This document shows, in pieces, positions 1 to 6,196 of a DNA stretch of 6,196 nucleotides; positions within the stretch are counted from its first letter, which is position 1; each line of letters opens with the position of its first letter. The translations under genes were made by a program, and so were the position numbers. Source of the stretch: an uncultured Bacteroidaceae bacterium (lineage in GTDB: Bacteria > Bacteroidota > Bacteroidia > Bacteroidales > Bacteroidaceae); the NCBI GenBank assembly GCA_934364765.1, contig CAKRMO010000074.1:1-6196 (forward strand). The letters are read 5' to 3'. The notes below the pieces were generated by a model. That model saw only the letters and a list, made by a program, of their open reading frames with translations, did no database searches and was not told where the DNA came from.

Positions 1-66
1 CTCGCGCAAAACTTCTCCCGGATGGATTGCCTTTGCAGGAACTAACCTTTCATTTCTTGTTGCCAT
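1..66 (-). CDS. higA: HigA-type antitoxin, N-terminal fragment
   Basis: Only the first 22 codons lie in the window; the gene continues past position 1. The ATG at 66-64 opens a frame reading MATRNERLVPAKAIHPGEVLRE. The A-I-H-P-G-E-x-L-R-E stretch is the hallmark N-terminus of HigA antitoxins of the Xre/Cro family, just before the helix-turn-helix DNA-binding domain, which is outside the window. By family knowledge it would neutralise the upstream toxin and repress their shared promoter. The start lies inside the toxin gene, giving a 17-nt overlap in another frame, which fits translational coupling and the toxin-first order of hig modules. An ATG at 53-51 overlaps the toxin stop but meets a stop after three codons, so the 66-64 ATG is chosen. 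Confidence 0.8.
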   Translation of the reverse strand, partial: MATRNERLVPAKAIHPGEVLRE

Positions 67-373
67 AATGGGTGCTGTCTATTTCTATTAATTCAACTTC
101 TATTCCGTCTTCCATTTCTGTAAACAGCAAGCGTTCAATCTTGCCGTTGACGATTCTCACCGAACTTCTTGGGTCATGCGCCAACTTTTCGTAATGAAGA
201 AAGCTATACTCGGCCAATTCCCTTGTCGTTTCTGTTCGGTACATGATGCTTACCGCGCGTATGTAACCATCCACAAGTTTCTTGTCCCTACACAATTTCT
301 TATATTTGCTGTTTTTGGTCTTACCTGTTTCATACAGTTCGGATAACGCTTCATCTTTGAAAGTTATTCTCAT
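50..373 (-). CDS. higB: HigB-like RelE/ParE-superfamily toxin
   Basis: This encodes a 107-residue protein with no signal peptide or membrane segment, so it should be cytoplasmic. Its size and plan fit the HigB/RelE toxins: a short first strand (MRITFKDEAL), two charged helices rich in Lys and Glu, then C-terminal strands with S71-V72-R73-I74 and R81-L82-L83-F84, ending in a T-H-Y-G segment. Known members of this superfamily are mostly mRNA-cleaving toxins that act at the ribosome. The sequence alone does not prove activity here, because catalytic residues vary widely. The strongest support is the next gene, which has a clear HigA N-terminus and overlaps this one. The gene is more AT-rich than the carbohydrate operon beside it and is separated from it by a terminator, so it looks like an independent module. 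A housekeeping role or a decayed toxin is possible. Confidence 0.72.
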   Translation of the reverse strand: MRITFKDEALSELYETGKTKNSKYKKLCRDKKLVDGYIRAVSIMYRTETTRELAEYSFLHYEKLAHDPRSSVRIVNGKIERLLFTEMEDGIEVELIEIDSTHYGNKK

Positions 374-398
374 TCTGGTGAAATGCTTTATTTGTTTG

Positions 399-406
399 CA
401 AAGCTA
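399..406 (-). promoter_or_regulatory. Putative Bacteroidetes -7 element for higBA
   Basis: On the minus strand this reads TAGCTTTG, a match to the Bacteroidetes -7 consensus TAnnTTTG. Transcription would begin near 392, giving a leader of about 20 nt before the toxin ATG. No convincing TTTG -33 element is found at the usual distance, so the promoter may be weak or need a regulator. An 8-bp palindrome GTAATTAC at 427-434 sits about where the -33 element should be and could be an operator for the HigA repressor; that is inference only. Confidence 0.45.
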
Positions 407-430
407 ATGAAAAATTCCCATATTTGGTAA

Positions 431-481
431 TTACTTTCTCAAAAAGAACAATTACACACTGTTACTCACTTTTACAAAAAC
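431..481. repeat. Short TTAC repeats at 10- or 21-nt spacing
   Basis: TTAC occurs at 431, 452, 462 and 472 on the plus strand (GTAA on the minus strand), with steps of 21, 10 and 10 nt. The two middle units match further (TTACACACTG and TTACTCACTT). The spacing is close to whole helical turns, so the sites would face the same side of the DNA. They lie upstream of the likely toxin promoter and downstream of the operon terminator. Four-base words in AT-rich DNA recur often by chance, so function is uncertain. Confidence 0.25.
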
Positions 482-484
482 AAC

Positions 485-513
485 AAAGCCACGCCTGTTT
501 GCGGCGTGGCTTT
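485..513 (-). terminator. Rho-independent terminator of the carbohydrate operon
   Basis: A perfect 11-bp inverted repeat (AAAGCCACGCC at 485-495 and its complement at 503-513) encloses a 7-nt loop. On the minus strand the stem is followed by GTTGTTTTTG, a U-rich tail. It starts 23 nt after the stop codon of the 882-residue gene, where an operon end is expected. No T-run follows on the plus strand, so it acts in one direction. It should insulate the higBA module from operon readthrough. Confidence 0.85.
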
Positions 514-536
514 GATATGTTGTGGCGGCTTATGCC

Positions 537-3185
537 TTAATGGTTGGTGATGATAGTCTTGTATTTGAAGTCTTTCACCTTGCTGTCGTCCAATGTGCCG
601 TCAACGTACCACATTACATGGCAGTCGTTGAACACCGCGAGTGTCTCGTCAATGGTTGTGGAGGATTTGGTCTCCCACTTGGAGCATACCACGGGGCGGC
701 CGAAACGGTAGGCAACGCTGTTGAGCCAGCCGAGTTCCGGGGAATTCTGTGCGGAGTTGTACGACACAATGTCGCTGAGCTTCCAGCAAAGATAAGTGAG
801 GTTCACGCTGCCGAAACCGTGGGTGAGCTTATTCCAGCCGTTGCGCCTGCCGTGCACCAAAGCGTCAATGTAGTCGAAATCCGCGCTGAACTTGCTTGTC
901 TGCACATTGGGGGTGATGAACACTGGACGCTGGGGCGAGACGCTTCTTGCCGCCCCGAACAGTTTGGGGACAAGGGCGAGCATCTTGGCGTTGGTTGCCT
1001 GCGATGCCGTGCCGGGACGGTTGTAAATCTCCCACGCCTTTATTCGCGGGTCGTTGTTATAGGTCTTTATCACATCCGACACATAGTTTCCGAGAACCGT
1101 GGCATTGCGCGTGGCGTAGCGGTCGTCGAGGAGGGTTGGCAACACTGTCATGCCGTATTTGGCGGCAGCGTCAAGAACCTCGTTGAAAGTTTCGATGAAA
1201 GCGTCCCTCCCGCCGGCGTAAGTCCTGAAGTCGAAGCGCACCTGCACACTGTTGTAAATGCCTTTAGGGCCATGGGCCTCTATGCCGGCAAGGGCAGCCG
1301 CCGGAGTTGGGTAGGACAAGCCTTTCAACGGCTCGTGGTTCACCATTGCCCAAGCCTTCCATGAAGGCATCTTGTTGGTGTCGCCGTCTTTCACTATATA
1401 GAGCGGCGTGTTGCTGAAGTTTTTGACCTCGGTTGCGTCAAGCTGCGTTGAAGACACCCAGTTGACGTGCAGGGGCGGGAACTCGCTTTGCAGCTTTTGG
1501 GTGTTCATGAAAAACAGCGGGCGGTTGTATGCCGCGAAAAGGTTCTCGAGCTGGGAGGAGCCGACCTCCGCCCCGTCAGCCATATTGAAAGCGGTAACAT
1601 CGCTGACCTGCCACAGATAGTTGGCGCAATCGACCGCCGTGGAGTCAGCCTGTTGCGTGCCGTCAATCATGGGCGCGGCAAACATGGGCTGGTTGGGGAA
1701 CGTGTAGCGCACATAGCTGAACAGGTATGAGAACAGCGACTTGAAATCGGCGGGCTCCTTGGCTGTGGTCTGCTCAAACAGGCACCAGCCCGCAAAGCGG
1801 GAATCATTATAGAACCTTTCGATTATGTTTGATATGTACAACGCCATCGGGTTCTTTGACGCCACAAGCTCGCCGCTCGTGAAGAAAATGGGGATGAGCT
1901 TTATGCCGGCACTGTTCGCCTTAACGGCCAACGCGCTTATCTTGCTGCGGTAAGCCGAAGCCCCTTGTGCCGTATAATCCTTGTAGCTAAGGTTCACCGT
2001 CATGGTGTTGTAAGCGCCGTCCGAGGAATGCTGCGTGAGCCACGCATCCGCCTCCGCCAGCGAGCCGCCCTTTACGCCTTTTACAGGTGTGTCGTTCATC
2101 CACTTCCATGCGCGGCGCTTTGTCCAACGCTCCGTTATCTCCTTTCCGGGATACACAGCCCCGCCGCCCTCTTGGAAACGGAACATCTTTACATATTCAA
2201 GCTCGCGCTCGTCAATGGGGTCGCCGCCCGCGTAAAGTATGTTGTGGAACATAGGCTCGTAAGCGTAGTATGCGGAACGCCCCCAGCGCACCTCCCAGTT
2301 GGGGTCGCAAGCGTAAAGCCCCCATGTGTAGAAGCCTATTTTGTGCTTGGAATACTCCGACAGGCTTATCGCCATACCCGAACCGTTGGTGTGCGTAAGG
2401 CATTCGGTGCAAACCAGCGGACGATTGTCGATTTTCTTGAAACGGTTGATGACGTAGTTTATGTTGGAACTGTGGCCCTCCTGCATCACATAGTCGTGGA
2501 AGTTGTGCAGGTCCATTTCCTTTTCGGCTGCGCGGCGCACTGCGGTGTATGAGTTTTCCGTTGCCGCAGAAATCTCCGGGTCCCAAAGAATAGAGGAGGT
2601 TATCGCCTGTGTGCAACCCTCTTCCCTGCACCATTTGGCAATCTTGCGGATCCACTCCATCTGCTTTGCGCAGTCCTCGCCCGACATTTGCGGTTCGTTC
2701 CATATATCCCACATTATGATGCGCTCGTCGCCACGGAAATAGCGAATGATTTCCCTCACTTTCCTCTCCATGTCGGCAGAGTCCGTTGCGCTTGTTGGCA
2801 CATGGGTGAAACCGAACACCGGGGCGCAGTTCATGCCGTGCTTGTCGGCAATCTTTGCATATTCCTCCACACTCTGTATGTAATTCCAGCTTCCCGGCCA
2901 CCAGCGCACCGAATTGTAGCCAATCTGGGCGGCACGCTGCAGCGCCTCGTCCTGCGAAACGGCATCGCAAGGCGGCTCGGGATGATTTATGCCTATTATG
3001 GGACTATGGCGGTCAAACCACTCCTGTGCCTGTTTCTCACTCCATACAGGGCGTTCGTTGGGATGCTGCCTCGAGGATGCGGCAAGGAAAATCCGCTTGT
3101 CCTGCGCCTCCGCCGCTCCGCAGAAAAGCATTGCCGCAAGTGCGCAAACTATTGCTTTTGCACTTGCCTTTGCCGGCTTTTTCAT
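537..3185 (-). CDS. Secreted GH5-like glycoside hydrolase with two degenerate extra barrel repeats
   Basis: This encodes an 882-residue exported protein. Residues 1-27 form a signal peptide (Lys-rich start, Ala/Leu core, A-E-A before Q28). C22 is preceded by M-L-F, a poor lipobox, so signal peptidase I cleavage is favoured. Residues about 46-340 resemble GH5-type clan GH-A barrels, including Bacteroides proteins often labelled 1,4-beta-xylanase. R94 lies in NSVRWW, acid/base E164 in W-D-I-W-N-E-P, H230 in N-F-H-D-Y, the probable nucleophile E261 in R-P-L-V-C-T-E, and W288 near the last strand. Residues about 355-605 and 606-880 repeat the same plan without the catalytic residues. The protein probably cuts a beta-linked polysaccharide outside the cytoplasm; the substrate cannot be read. 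The ATG overlaps the upstream esterase stop (ATGA), indicating coupled translation, and a terminator follows. Family-level confidence is good, specificity low. Confidence 0.82.
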   Translation of the reverse strand: MKKPAKASAKAIVCALAAMLFCGAAEAQDKRIFLAASSRQHPNERPVWSEKQAQEWFDRHSPIIGINHPEPPCDAVSQDEALQRAAQIGYNSVRWWPGSWNYIQSVEEYAKIADKHGMNCAPVFGFTHVPTSATDSADMERKVREIIRYFRGDERIIMWDIWNEPQMSGEDCAKQMEWIRKIAKWCREEGCTQAITSSILWDPEISAATENSYTAVRRAAEKEMDLHNFHDYVMQEGHSSNINYVINRFKKIDNRPLVCTECLTHTNGSGMAISLSEYSKHKIGFYTWGLYACDPNWEVRWGRSAYYAYEPMFHNILYAGGDPIDERELEYVKMFRFQEGGGAVYPGKEITERWTKRRAWKWMNDTPVKGVKGGSLAEADAWLTQHSSDGAYNTMTVNLSYKDYTAQGASAYRSKISALAVKANSAGIKLIPIFFTSGELVASKNPMALYISNIIERFYNDSRFAGWCLFEQTTAKEPADFKSLFSYLFSYVRYTFPNQPMFAAPMIDGTQQADSTAVDCANYLWQVSDVTAFNMADGAEVGSSQLENLFAAYNRPLFFMNTQKLQSEFPPLHVNWVSSTQLDATEVKNFSNTPLYIVKDGDTNKMPSWKAWAMVNHEPLKGLSYPTPAAALAGIEAHGPKGIYNSVQVRFDFRTYAGGRDAFIETFNEVLDAAAKYGMTVLPTLLDDRYATRNATVLGNYVSDVIKTYNNDPRIKAWEIYNRPGTASQATNAKMLALVPKLFGAARSVSPQRPVFITPNVQTSKFSADFDYIDALVHGRRNGWNKLTHGFGSVNLTYLCWKLSDIVSYNSAQNSPELGWLNSVAYRFGRPVVCSKWETKSSTTIDETLAVFNDCHVMWYVDGTLDDSKVKDFKYKTIITNH
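546..1370 (-). other. Domain 3: degenerate barrel copy (residues 606-880)
   Basis: It aligns with both other copies: I-Y-N-S-V-Q-V, Y-G-M-T-V-L-P, D-P-R-I-K-A-W-E-I-Y-N-R-P and G-R-P-V-V-C-S-K. The NEP acid/base motif has become N722-R723-P724 and the nucleophile position is K836. The Arg and His positions are Q648 and N810. W859 is kept. It shares with domain 2 an opening W-K-x-W segment with P-(V/L)-K-G and a closing H-V-x-W segment with V-K-(N/D)-F, so these two copies appear closest to each other. Confidence 0.65.
1371..2123 (-). other. Domain 2: degenerate barrel copy (residues 355-605)
   Basis: It aligns with domain 1 at several anchors: A-Y-N-T-M-T-V with G-Y-N-S-V-R-W, A-G-I-K-L-I-P-I-F with H-G-M-N-C-A-P-V-F, D-S-R-F-A-G-W with D-E-R-I-I-M-W, and N-R-P-L-F-F-M-N with N-R-P-L-V-C-T-E. 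The active-site positions become T396, Q472, N534 and N561, so ordinary retaining GH-A catalysis is not expected. W576 keeps the place of W288. It may bind glycan or act as a structural spacer. Confidence 0.65.
2166..3050 (-). other. Domain 1: catalytic GH5-like barrel (residues 46-340)
   Basis: This is the first of three homologous segments. It opens with W-S-E-K-Q-A-Q-E-W-F, much like related Bacteroides GH5-like enzymes, and has an intact active site: R94, N163-E164, H230, E261 and W288. The 97-residue gap between the two glutamates suits a GH-A barrel. The segment after W288 (about 289-340, rich in Tyr and Trp) has no counterpart in the two later copies. Confidence 0.7.
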
Positions 3186-4837
3186 CTCACGAGTTTTTTC
3201 TTGTTTCCTATAATATAAACGCCCTTGGGAAGATTTTCCGCATCCTTGTCGCCGGCATCACACTTTATCAGCATTCCGTCGGTGGTGTATATGCCTTTGC
3301 CGCCTCGGGCATCGGTGCGCACATTCCCTATGCCAACCAAATCGTCAACCAAATCCATCTGGTCGGTGCGGAAAGGAAGTACCGGCAAATTGTTTTCGCC
3401 GTAAATGTTTCCTATCGGATAATCGGCCCAGTTGTAATATACGGCATAGGGGCGCAATGGGCGTGTAACGGAAATCTCCAAGGTCTTGTCGCCGACAACC
3501 TTTGTAGTGGCTTCATAGAACTTTCTGTAGGATTTGTCCTGAAGCACAAAGCCCACCGGCACGGAGTCGTTGCGCACGTGGATTTTCTTGTCGAACGTTA
3601 TATAAGCCTTCCTGTATTCAAAGCGGTAGCTTACAGGTTTGGGCGCGTCGGCCACGACATCAAATCCGTATGTGTTCTTTAGCGCGAGCAACGCGAGTCG
3701 GCGGCCCACCTCCTGCTTGTTCTTTGGGTGAATGTCGGTTGGATTGCCCACATCCACAGCCGTAGCCATACCGGTGCTGTCCATTTGCTGGGAAGTCTTC
3801 CACTGATCCCAGCGCAATTTGGCCCAGTTTGATCCCTCCTGAAACGCTGACGGCTGGTAGTATGCCGCGAGCTGCACGGTATAGAAGGGGAATTTGTAGC
3901 CCCAATCCTTGCGCCAGCTCGAAATAAGGCTGTCCATAAGAGCCGTGTAATAGCTGCTGCCCCAGGCGTTGGCCTCTCCCTGATACCAAATCGCGCCGCG
4001 AATGGGATAGGAAATCATCGGGTGCACCATAGTGTTGTAAAGAAGCGTCGGCACCTGAAACTCATTTTTCATGTTAAGGTATTTGCTTACGGAGTCGCGG
4101 TCGAAGTCATACTTTGCGCAATTGTCCAGCGTACCCTTCAAGGCGGGAATGGTCCGCGCCGTCTCAAGGCTCACCCACGCCTCGGCGTTCGAGCCGCCAT
4201 AAGCACACTGTATCAAACCTATGGGAACATTAAGGTTTTTGTAAAGTTCGCGCCCGAAACAATAAGCCAAAGCCGAAAAATCGGGAATGCTCGACGGCGA
4301 GCAGGAAACCCAGTTCGACCAAAGCGCGGTGTCGTCGGCCGGATGGTTGCTTTTGCCCGAAGCGGCGACACTCAGCAACTTTATCATTGGGTAGTTCGCA
4401 TTCTTTATCTCCTCCTGATAATTGTTCATAAGCCCCCAGGACCCCTGCACCGGCATCTGCATATTAGACTGCCCGGAGCAGAACCAAACTTCGCCTGCGT
4501 AAACGGGGCTTATATTTACGGAAGAGACAGGAACATCACGCACGCCTTTTTTTTCGAGCTCGTAAATGTGGAGGGCGTATGCCTTGGTGGAAGCCTCCGG
4601 CACAGTTACCTTGAAAGAGAAATTGCCGTCGGCATCGGCATACACGTCCATTTTTTCGTTGTCCCACGATGCGGAGAACCTCATGTGGGCGTTTGGGGTG
4701 GATTTCCCCTTAAGTTGGAACACCGACTTCTGCTGCAAAACCATATCTTTTGCATAATAGGACGGCAGGGTTATCTTTGCGCTTGAAGCGGCCGCCAAAA
4801 GCGCACCGCAGATGGTTGTAAGTATTATCTTTTTCAT
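3182..4837 (-). CDS. Sialate O-acetylesterase-like SGNH carbohydrate esterase
   Basis: This is a complete 551-residue exported protein with a signal peptide at 1-20 (A-A-A-S-S-A, then K21). Residues about 21-110 form a beta-rich N-terminal domain, about 113-390 the SGNH/SASA esterase core, and about 395-495 a C-terminal beta domain. Visible motifs are G-Q-S-N with nucleophile S124, Y-G-G at 213-215, W-Y-Q-G-E-A-N at 284-290, and D368-I-H370 completing the probable Ser-His-Asp triad. The family removes O-acetyl groups from sugars such as sialic acid; related SASA enzymes act on plant hemicelluloses, so sialate should not be assumed. No sialidase gene is visible. A tail at about 503-551 resembles a Bacteroidetes C-terminal sorting signal. 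The gene follows a paralogue by 30 nt and its stop overlaps the next start (ATGA). The leader is A-rich with no clear Shine-Dalgarno. Confidence 0.88.
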   Translation of the reverse strand: MKKIILTTICGALLAAASSAKITLPSYYAKDMVLQQKSVFQLKGKSTPNAHMRFSASWDNEKMDVYADADGNFSFKVTVPEASTKAYALHIYELEKKGVRDVPVSSVNISPVYAGEVWFCSGQSNMQMPVQGSWGLMNNYQEEIKNANYPMIKLLSVAASGKSNHPADDTALWSNWVSCSPSSIPDFSALAYCFGRELYKNLNVPIGLIQCAYGGSNAEAWVSLETARTIPALKGTLDNCAKYDFDRDSVSKYLNMKNEFQVPTLLYNTMVHPMISYPIRGAIWYQGEANAWGSSYYTALMDSLISSWRKDWGYKFPFYTVQLAAYYQPSAFQEGSNWAKLRWDQWKTSQQMDSTGMATAVDVGNPTDIHPKNKQEVGRRLALLALKNTYGFDVVADAPKPVSYRFEYRKAYITFDKKIHVRNDSVPVGFVLQDKSYRKFYEATTKVVGDKTLEISVTRPLRPYAVYYNWADYPIGNIYGENNLPVLPFRTDQMDLVDDLVGIGNVRTDARGGKGIYTTDGMLIKCDAGDKDAENLPKGVYIIGNKKKLVR

Positions 4838-4867
4838 GAAAGTTTTCTTCGTGGTATTCTTGGTATG

Positions 4868-6196
4868 TTATCTCTTTTTGTCAATATTTACTAGCTGCAT
4901 CTCATCGGTGCGGAACGGGAGCACGGGCAGATTGGTGTCGCCGTAGATGTTACCTATCGGATAGTCAGCCCAGTCGTAGCGCACGGCGGTTATCTTGCCA
5001 AGCCCTGCGCCTGTTATGCTTATGGTCGTGGGATTTTCAAGTTTGGCTTTCCCCTCCACAAACTTGTTGTTGGCGTCGCAAAGGATGAAGCCGCAAGCCA
5101 CGGAGTCATTCCTGACATGGATTTTATTATTGAAGGTCAGAGTTGCCTTGCCTTCCGAGAAGCTGTATTTCACGGGAACGGGGGCCTCGCATACGAGATC
5201 CTTAAAGCCGTATGTCTTGTTGAGGGCGAGGAGCGCCATGCGCCGTGCACCCTCCTGCTTGTTCTTGGGGTGAATGTCCTTCACGTTTCCCACATCGACG
5301 GCAGTCGACATGCCTGTGCGAGGAAGCTCCAGGGTTTTCCACTGAGACCACCTTAGGGCCGCCCAGCCGGATTCGGGCTGAAGCGTCACCTGTTTTTGGA
5401 AACCTGCAAGCTGAACATAGTAGAACGGGAAATTGTAGCCCCAAAGTTTTCTCCAGCTGCCAATAAGGTTGTTCATGAGACTGGTGTAATTCCTGCTGCC
5501 CACATTTGTGCAGCCCTGATACCATATCGCGCCCTTGACAGGAAGCACGTGGAGGGGGTACAGCATCGTGTTGTACAGCAAAGTGGGTATCTGCTGCTCG
5601 GCACGCTTGGCGTATTTCTGTATCGTGTCGTTCACGAAATTGTATTTTCCGTATTTTTCCAGCTCGTCTTTATACTCGGGCATGGTCTGCAACGTTTCAA
5701 GCCCCACCCAAGCCTCTGCGCTCGCGCCGCCATAGGCAGACTGCACAAGGCCGATGGGAACACGCAGCCTGTCGTAAAGCTCCTTGCCGAAAAGGTATGC
5801 CAGCGCCGAGAATTTCTCCACATTCTTCGGAGAGCAAACCTCCCATGTTTTCCAGAGTTCGGTGTCGTCGGCGGGCTTGTTCTTGTTTGCGAACATCCTT
5901 ACCTGCAAAAAGCGTATCATGGGGTATTTTGCGGCATCGGCCACCTCGCGTGCATTCTCGTTTATCATTCCCCAGCCCTGCACCGGCATTTCCATGTTCG
6001 ACTGCCCCGAGCACAGCCACACCTCTCCGGCATAAACGTCGGAAAGCACCTTTTCTCCGTCGCCGTCGCTGAAGCTCAACTTATACGGTTTCATCGAAGC
6101 GGCAGGCACACGGAACTTAACAGTGAAGTTTCCCTGCGCATCGGCCTTTGCGCTTACTGTTTTCTTGTCCCACGAAGCCGTGAACTTCACCGTGGA
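4868..6196 (-). CDS. Second sialate O-acetylesterase-like SGNH esterase, N-terminus outside window
   Basis: The frame is open to the window edge: codons at 6196-6191 (Ser, Thr) precede the GTG at 6190, which aligns with an internal Met52 of the paralogue, so the true start lies upstream. About 49 residues, including any signal peptide, are missing; 442 are visible. Counting from the edge, the motifs are G-Q-S-N with nucleophile S66, Y-G-G at 155-157, and D307-I-H309. The protein is clearly a tandem duplicate of the next gene, with near-identical stretches such as KIHVRNDSV and LPVLPFRTD. It differs in two ways. The W-Y-Q-G-E motif reads W-Y-Q-G-C (C229), and it ends at K-K-R shortly after the beta domain, without the paralogue's tail. 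It is probably a periplasmic or surface deacetylase with a related but different substrate preference. Confidence 0.86.
   Translation of the reverse strand, partial: STVKFTASWDKKTVSAKADAQGNFTVKFRVPAASMKPYKLSFSDGDGEKVLSDVYAGEVWLCSGQSNMEMPVQGWGMINENAREVADAAKYPMIRFLQVRMFANKNKPADDTELWKTWEVCSPKNVEKFSALAYLFGKELYDRLRVPIGLVQSAYGGASAEAWVGLETLQTMPEYKDELEKYGKYNFVNDTIQKYAKRAEQQIPTLLYNTMLYPLHVLPVKGAIWYQGCTNVGSRNYTSLMNNLIGSWRKLWGYNFPFYYVQLAGFQKQVTLQPESGWAALRWSQWKTLELPRTGMSTAVDVGNVKDIHPKNKQEGARRMALLALNKTYGFKDLVCEAPVPVKYSFSEGKATLTFNNKIHVRNDSVACGFILCDANNKFVEGKAKLENPTTISITGAGLGKITAVRYDWADYPIGNIYGDTNLPVLPFRTDEMQLVNIDKKR

Noticed and set aside
51..53. ATG overlapping the toxin stop as the antitoxin start
   Set aside because: That frame ends after Met-Lys-Gly; the HigA motif lies in the frame opened by the ATG at 66-64.
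522..1364. A 280-codon open frame on the plus strand
   Set aside because: It lies fully antisense to the repeat region of the 882-residue protein, whose motifs are clear, and its translation shows no recognisable domain. It is an artefact of GC-rich codon use.
2212..2970. A 252-codon minus-strand open frame within the hydrolase gene
   Set aside because: It is an alternate frame of the catalytic barrel; the main frame carries the NEP and CTE motifs.
3118..3135. Lipoprotein signal in the hydrolase leader (M-L-F-C-G)
   Set aside because: Phe directly before the Cys breaks the lipobox rule, and a good signal peptidase I site (A-E-A) follows.
2855..3682. A 275-codon plus-strand open frame across the esterase/hydrolase junction
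   Set aside because: It is antisense to two well-supported genes and crosses their boundary, and its translation shows no recognisable motif.
4022..4786. A 254-codon plus-strand open frame
   Set aside because: It is antisense to the esterase core and signal peptide, with no independent support.
4852..4866. Direct repeat TGGTAT-TCT-TGGTAT between the two esterase genes
   Set aside because: It is only six bases, in a 30-nt spacer, with no second half-site or palindrome. Chance is the simpler explanation.
6188..6190. GTG as the start codon of the upstream esterase
   Set aside because: The frame stays open to the window edge, and the Val aligns with an internal residue of the paralogue, so the gene begins outside the window.

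Overview
The window looks like chromosomal DNA from a Bacteroidales bacterium, probably a Bacteroides or Prevotella relative. The reasons are the sugar-degrading gene types, the A-rich leaders without clear Shine-Dalgarno sites, a TAnnTTTG-type promoter element, and a C-terminal tail of the kind common on exported Bacteroidetes proteins. The genus is an inference. Every gene lies on the minus strand, so transcription runs from high to low coordinates.

Positions 6196 to 537 hold the downstream part of a carbohydrate-degradation operon. It starts with a sialate O-acetylesterase-like (SASA/SGNH) gene cut by the window edge. After a 30-nt gap comes a complete paralogue of 551 residues. That gene overlaps by ATGA with an 882-residue secreted protein. 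A strong hairpin with a U-rich tail at 485-513 ends the unit. The esterases probably remove acetyl groups from a glycan, and the third protein starts with an apparently active GH5-like (clan GH-A) glycosidase domain. This order suggests that decorated chains are deacetylated and then cut. The glycan is unknown. No SusC/SusD pair is visible here, though one could lie upstream.

The most unusual object is the 882-residue protein. Read closely, it is three consecutive copies of one barrel-like domain. Copy 1 keeps the GH-A catalytic pair (E164 in an NEP motif, E261 in a CTE motif) and the supporting R94 and H230. Copies 2 and 3 keep the framework but have lost all four residues. It therefore appears to be one active enzyme followed by two pseudo-enzyme repeats.

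Positions 1 to 373 hold a separate, more AT-rich module. A HigB-type RelE/ParE-superfamily toxin is followed by the first 22 codons of a HigA-type antitoxin that starts inside the toxin gene, with a likely promoter at 399-406. The 374-536 interval holds that promoter, some short TTAC repeats, and the operon terminator. No RNA genes, CRISPR arrays or insertion sequences were seen.
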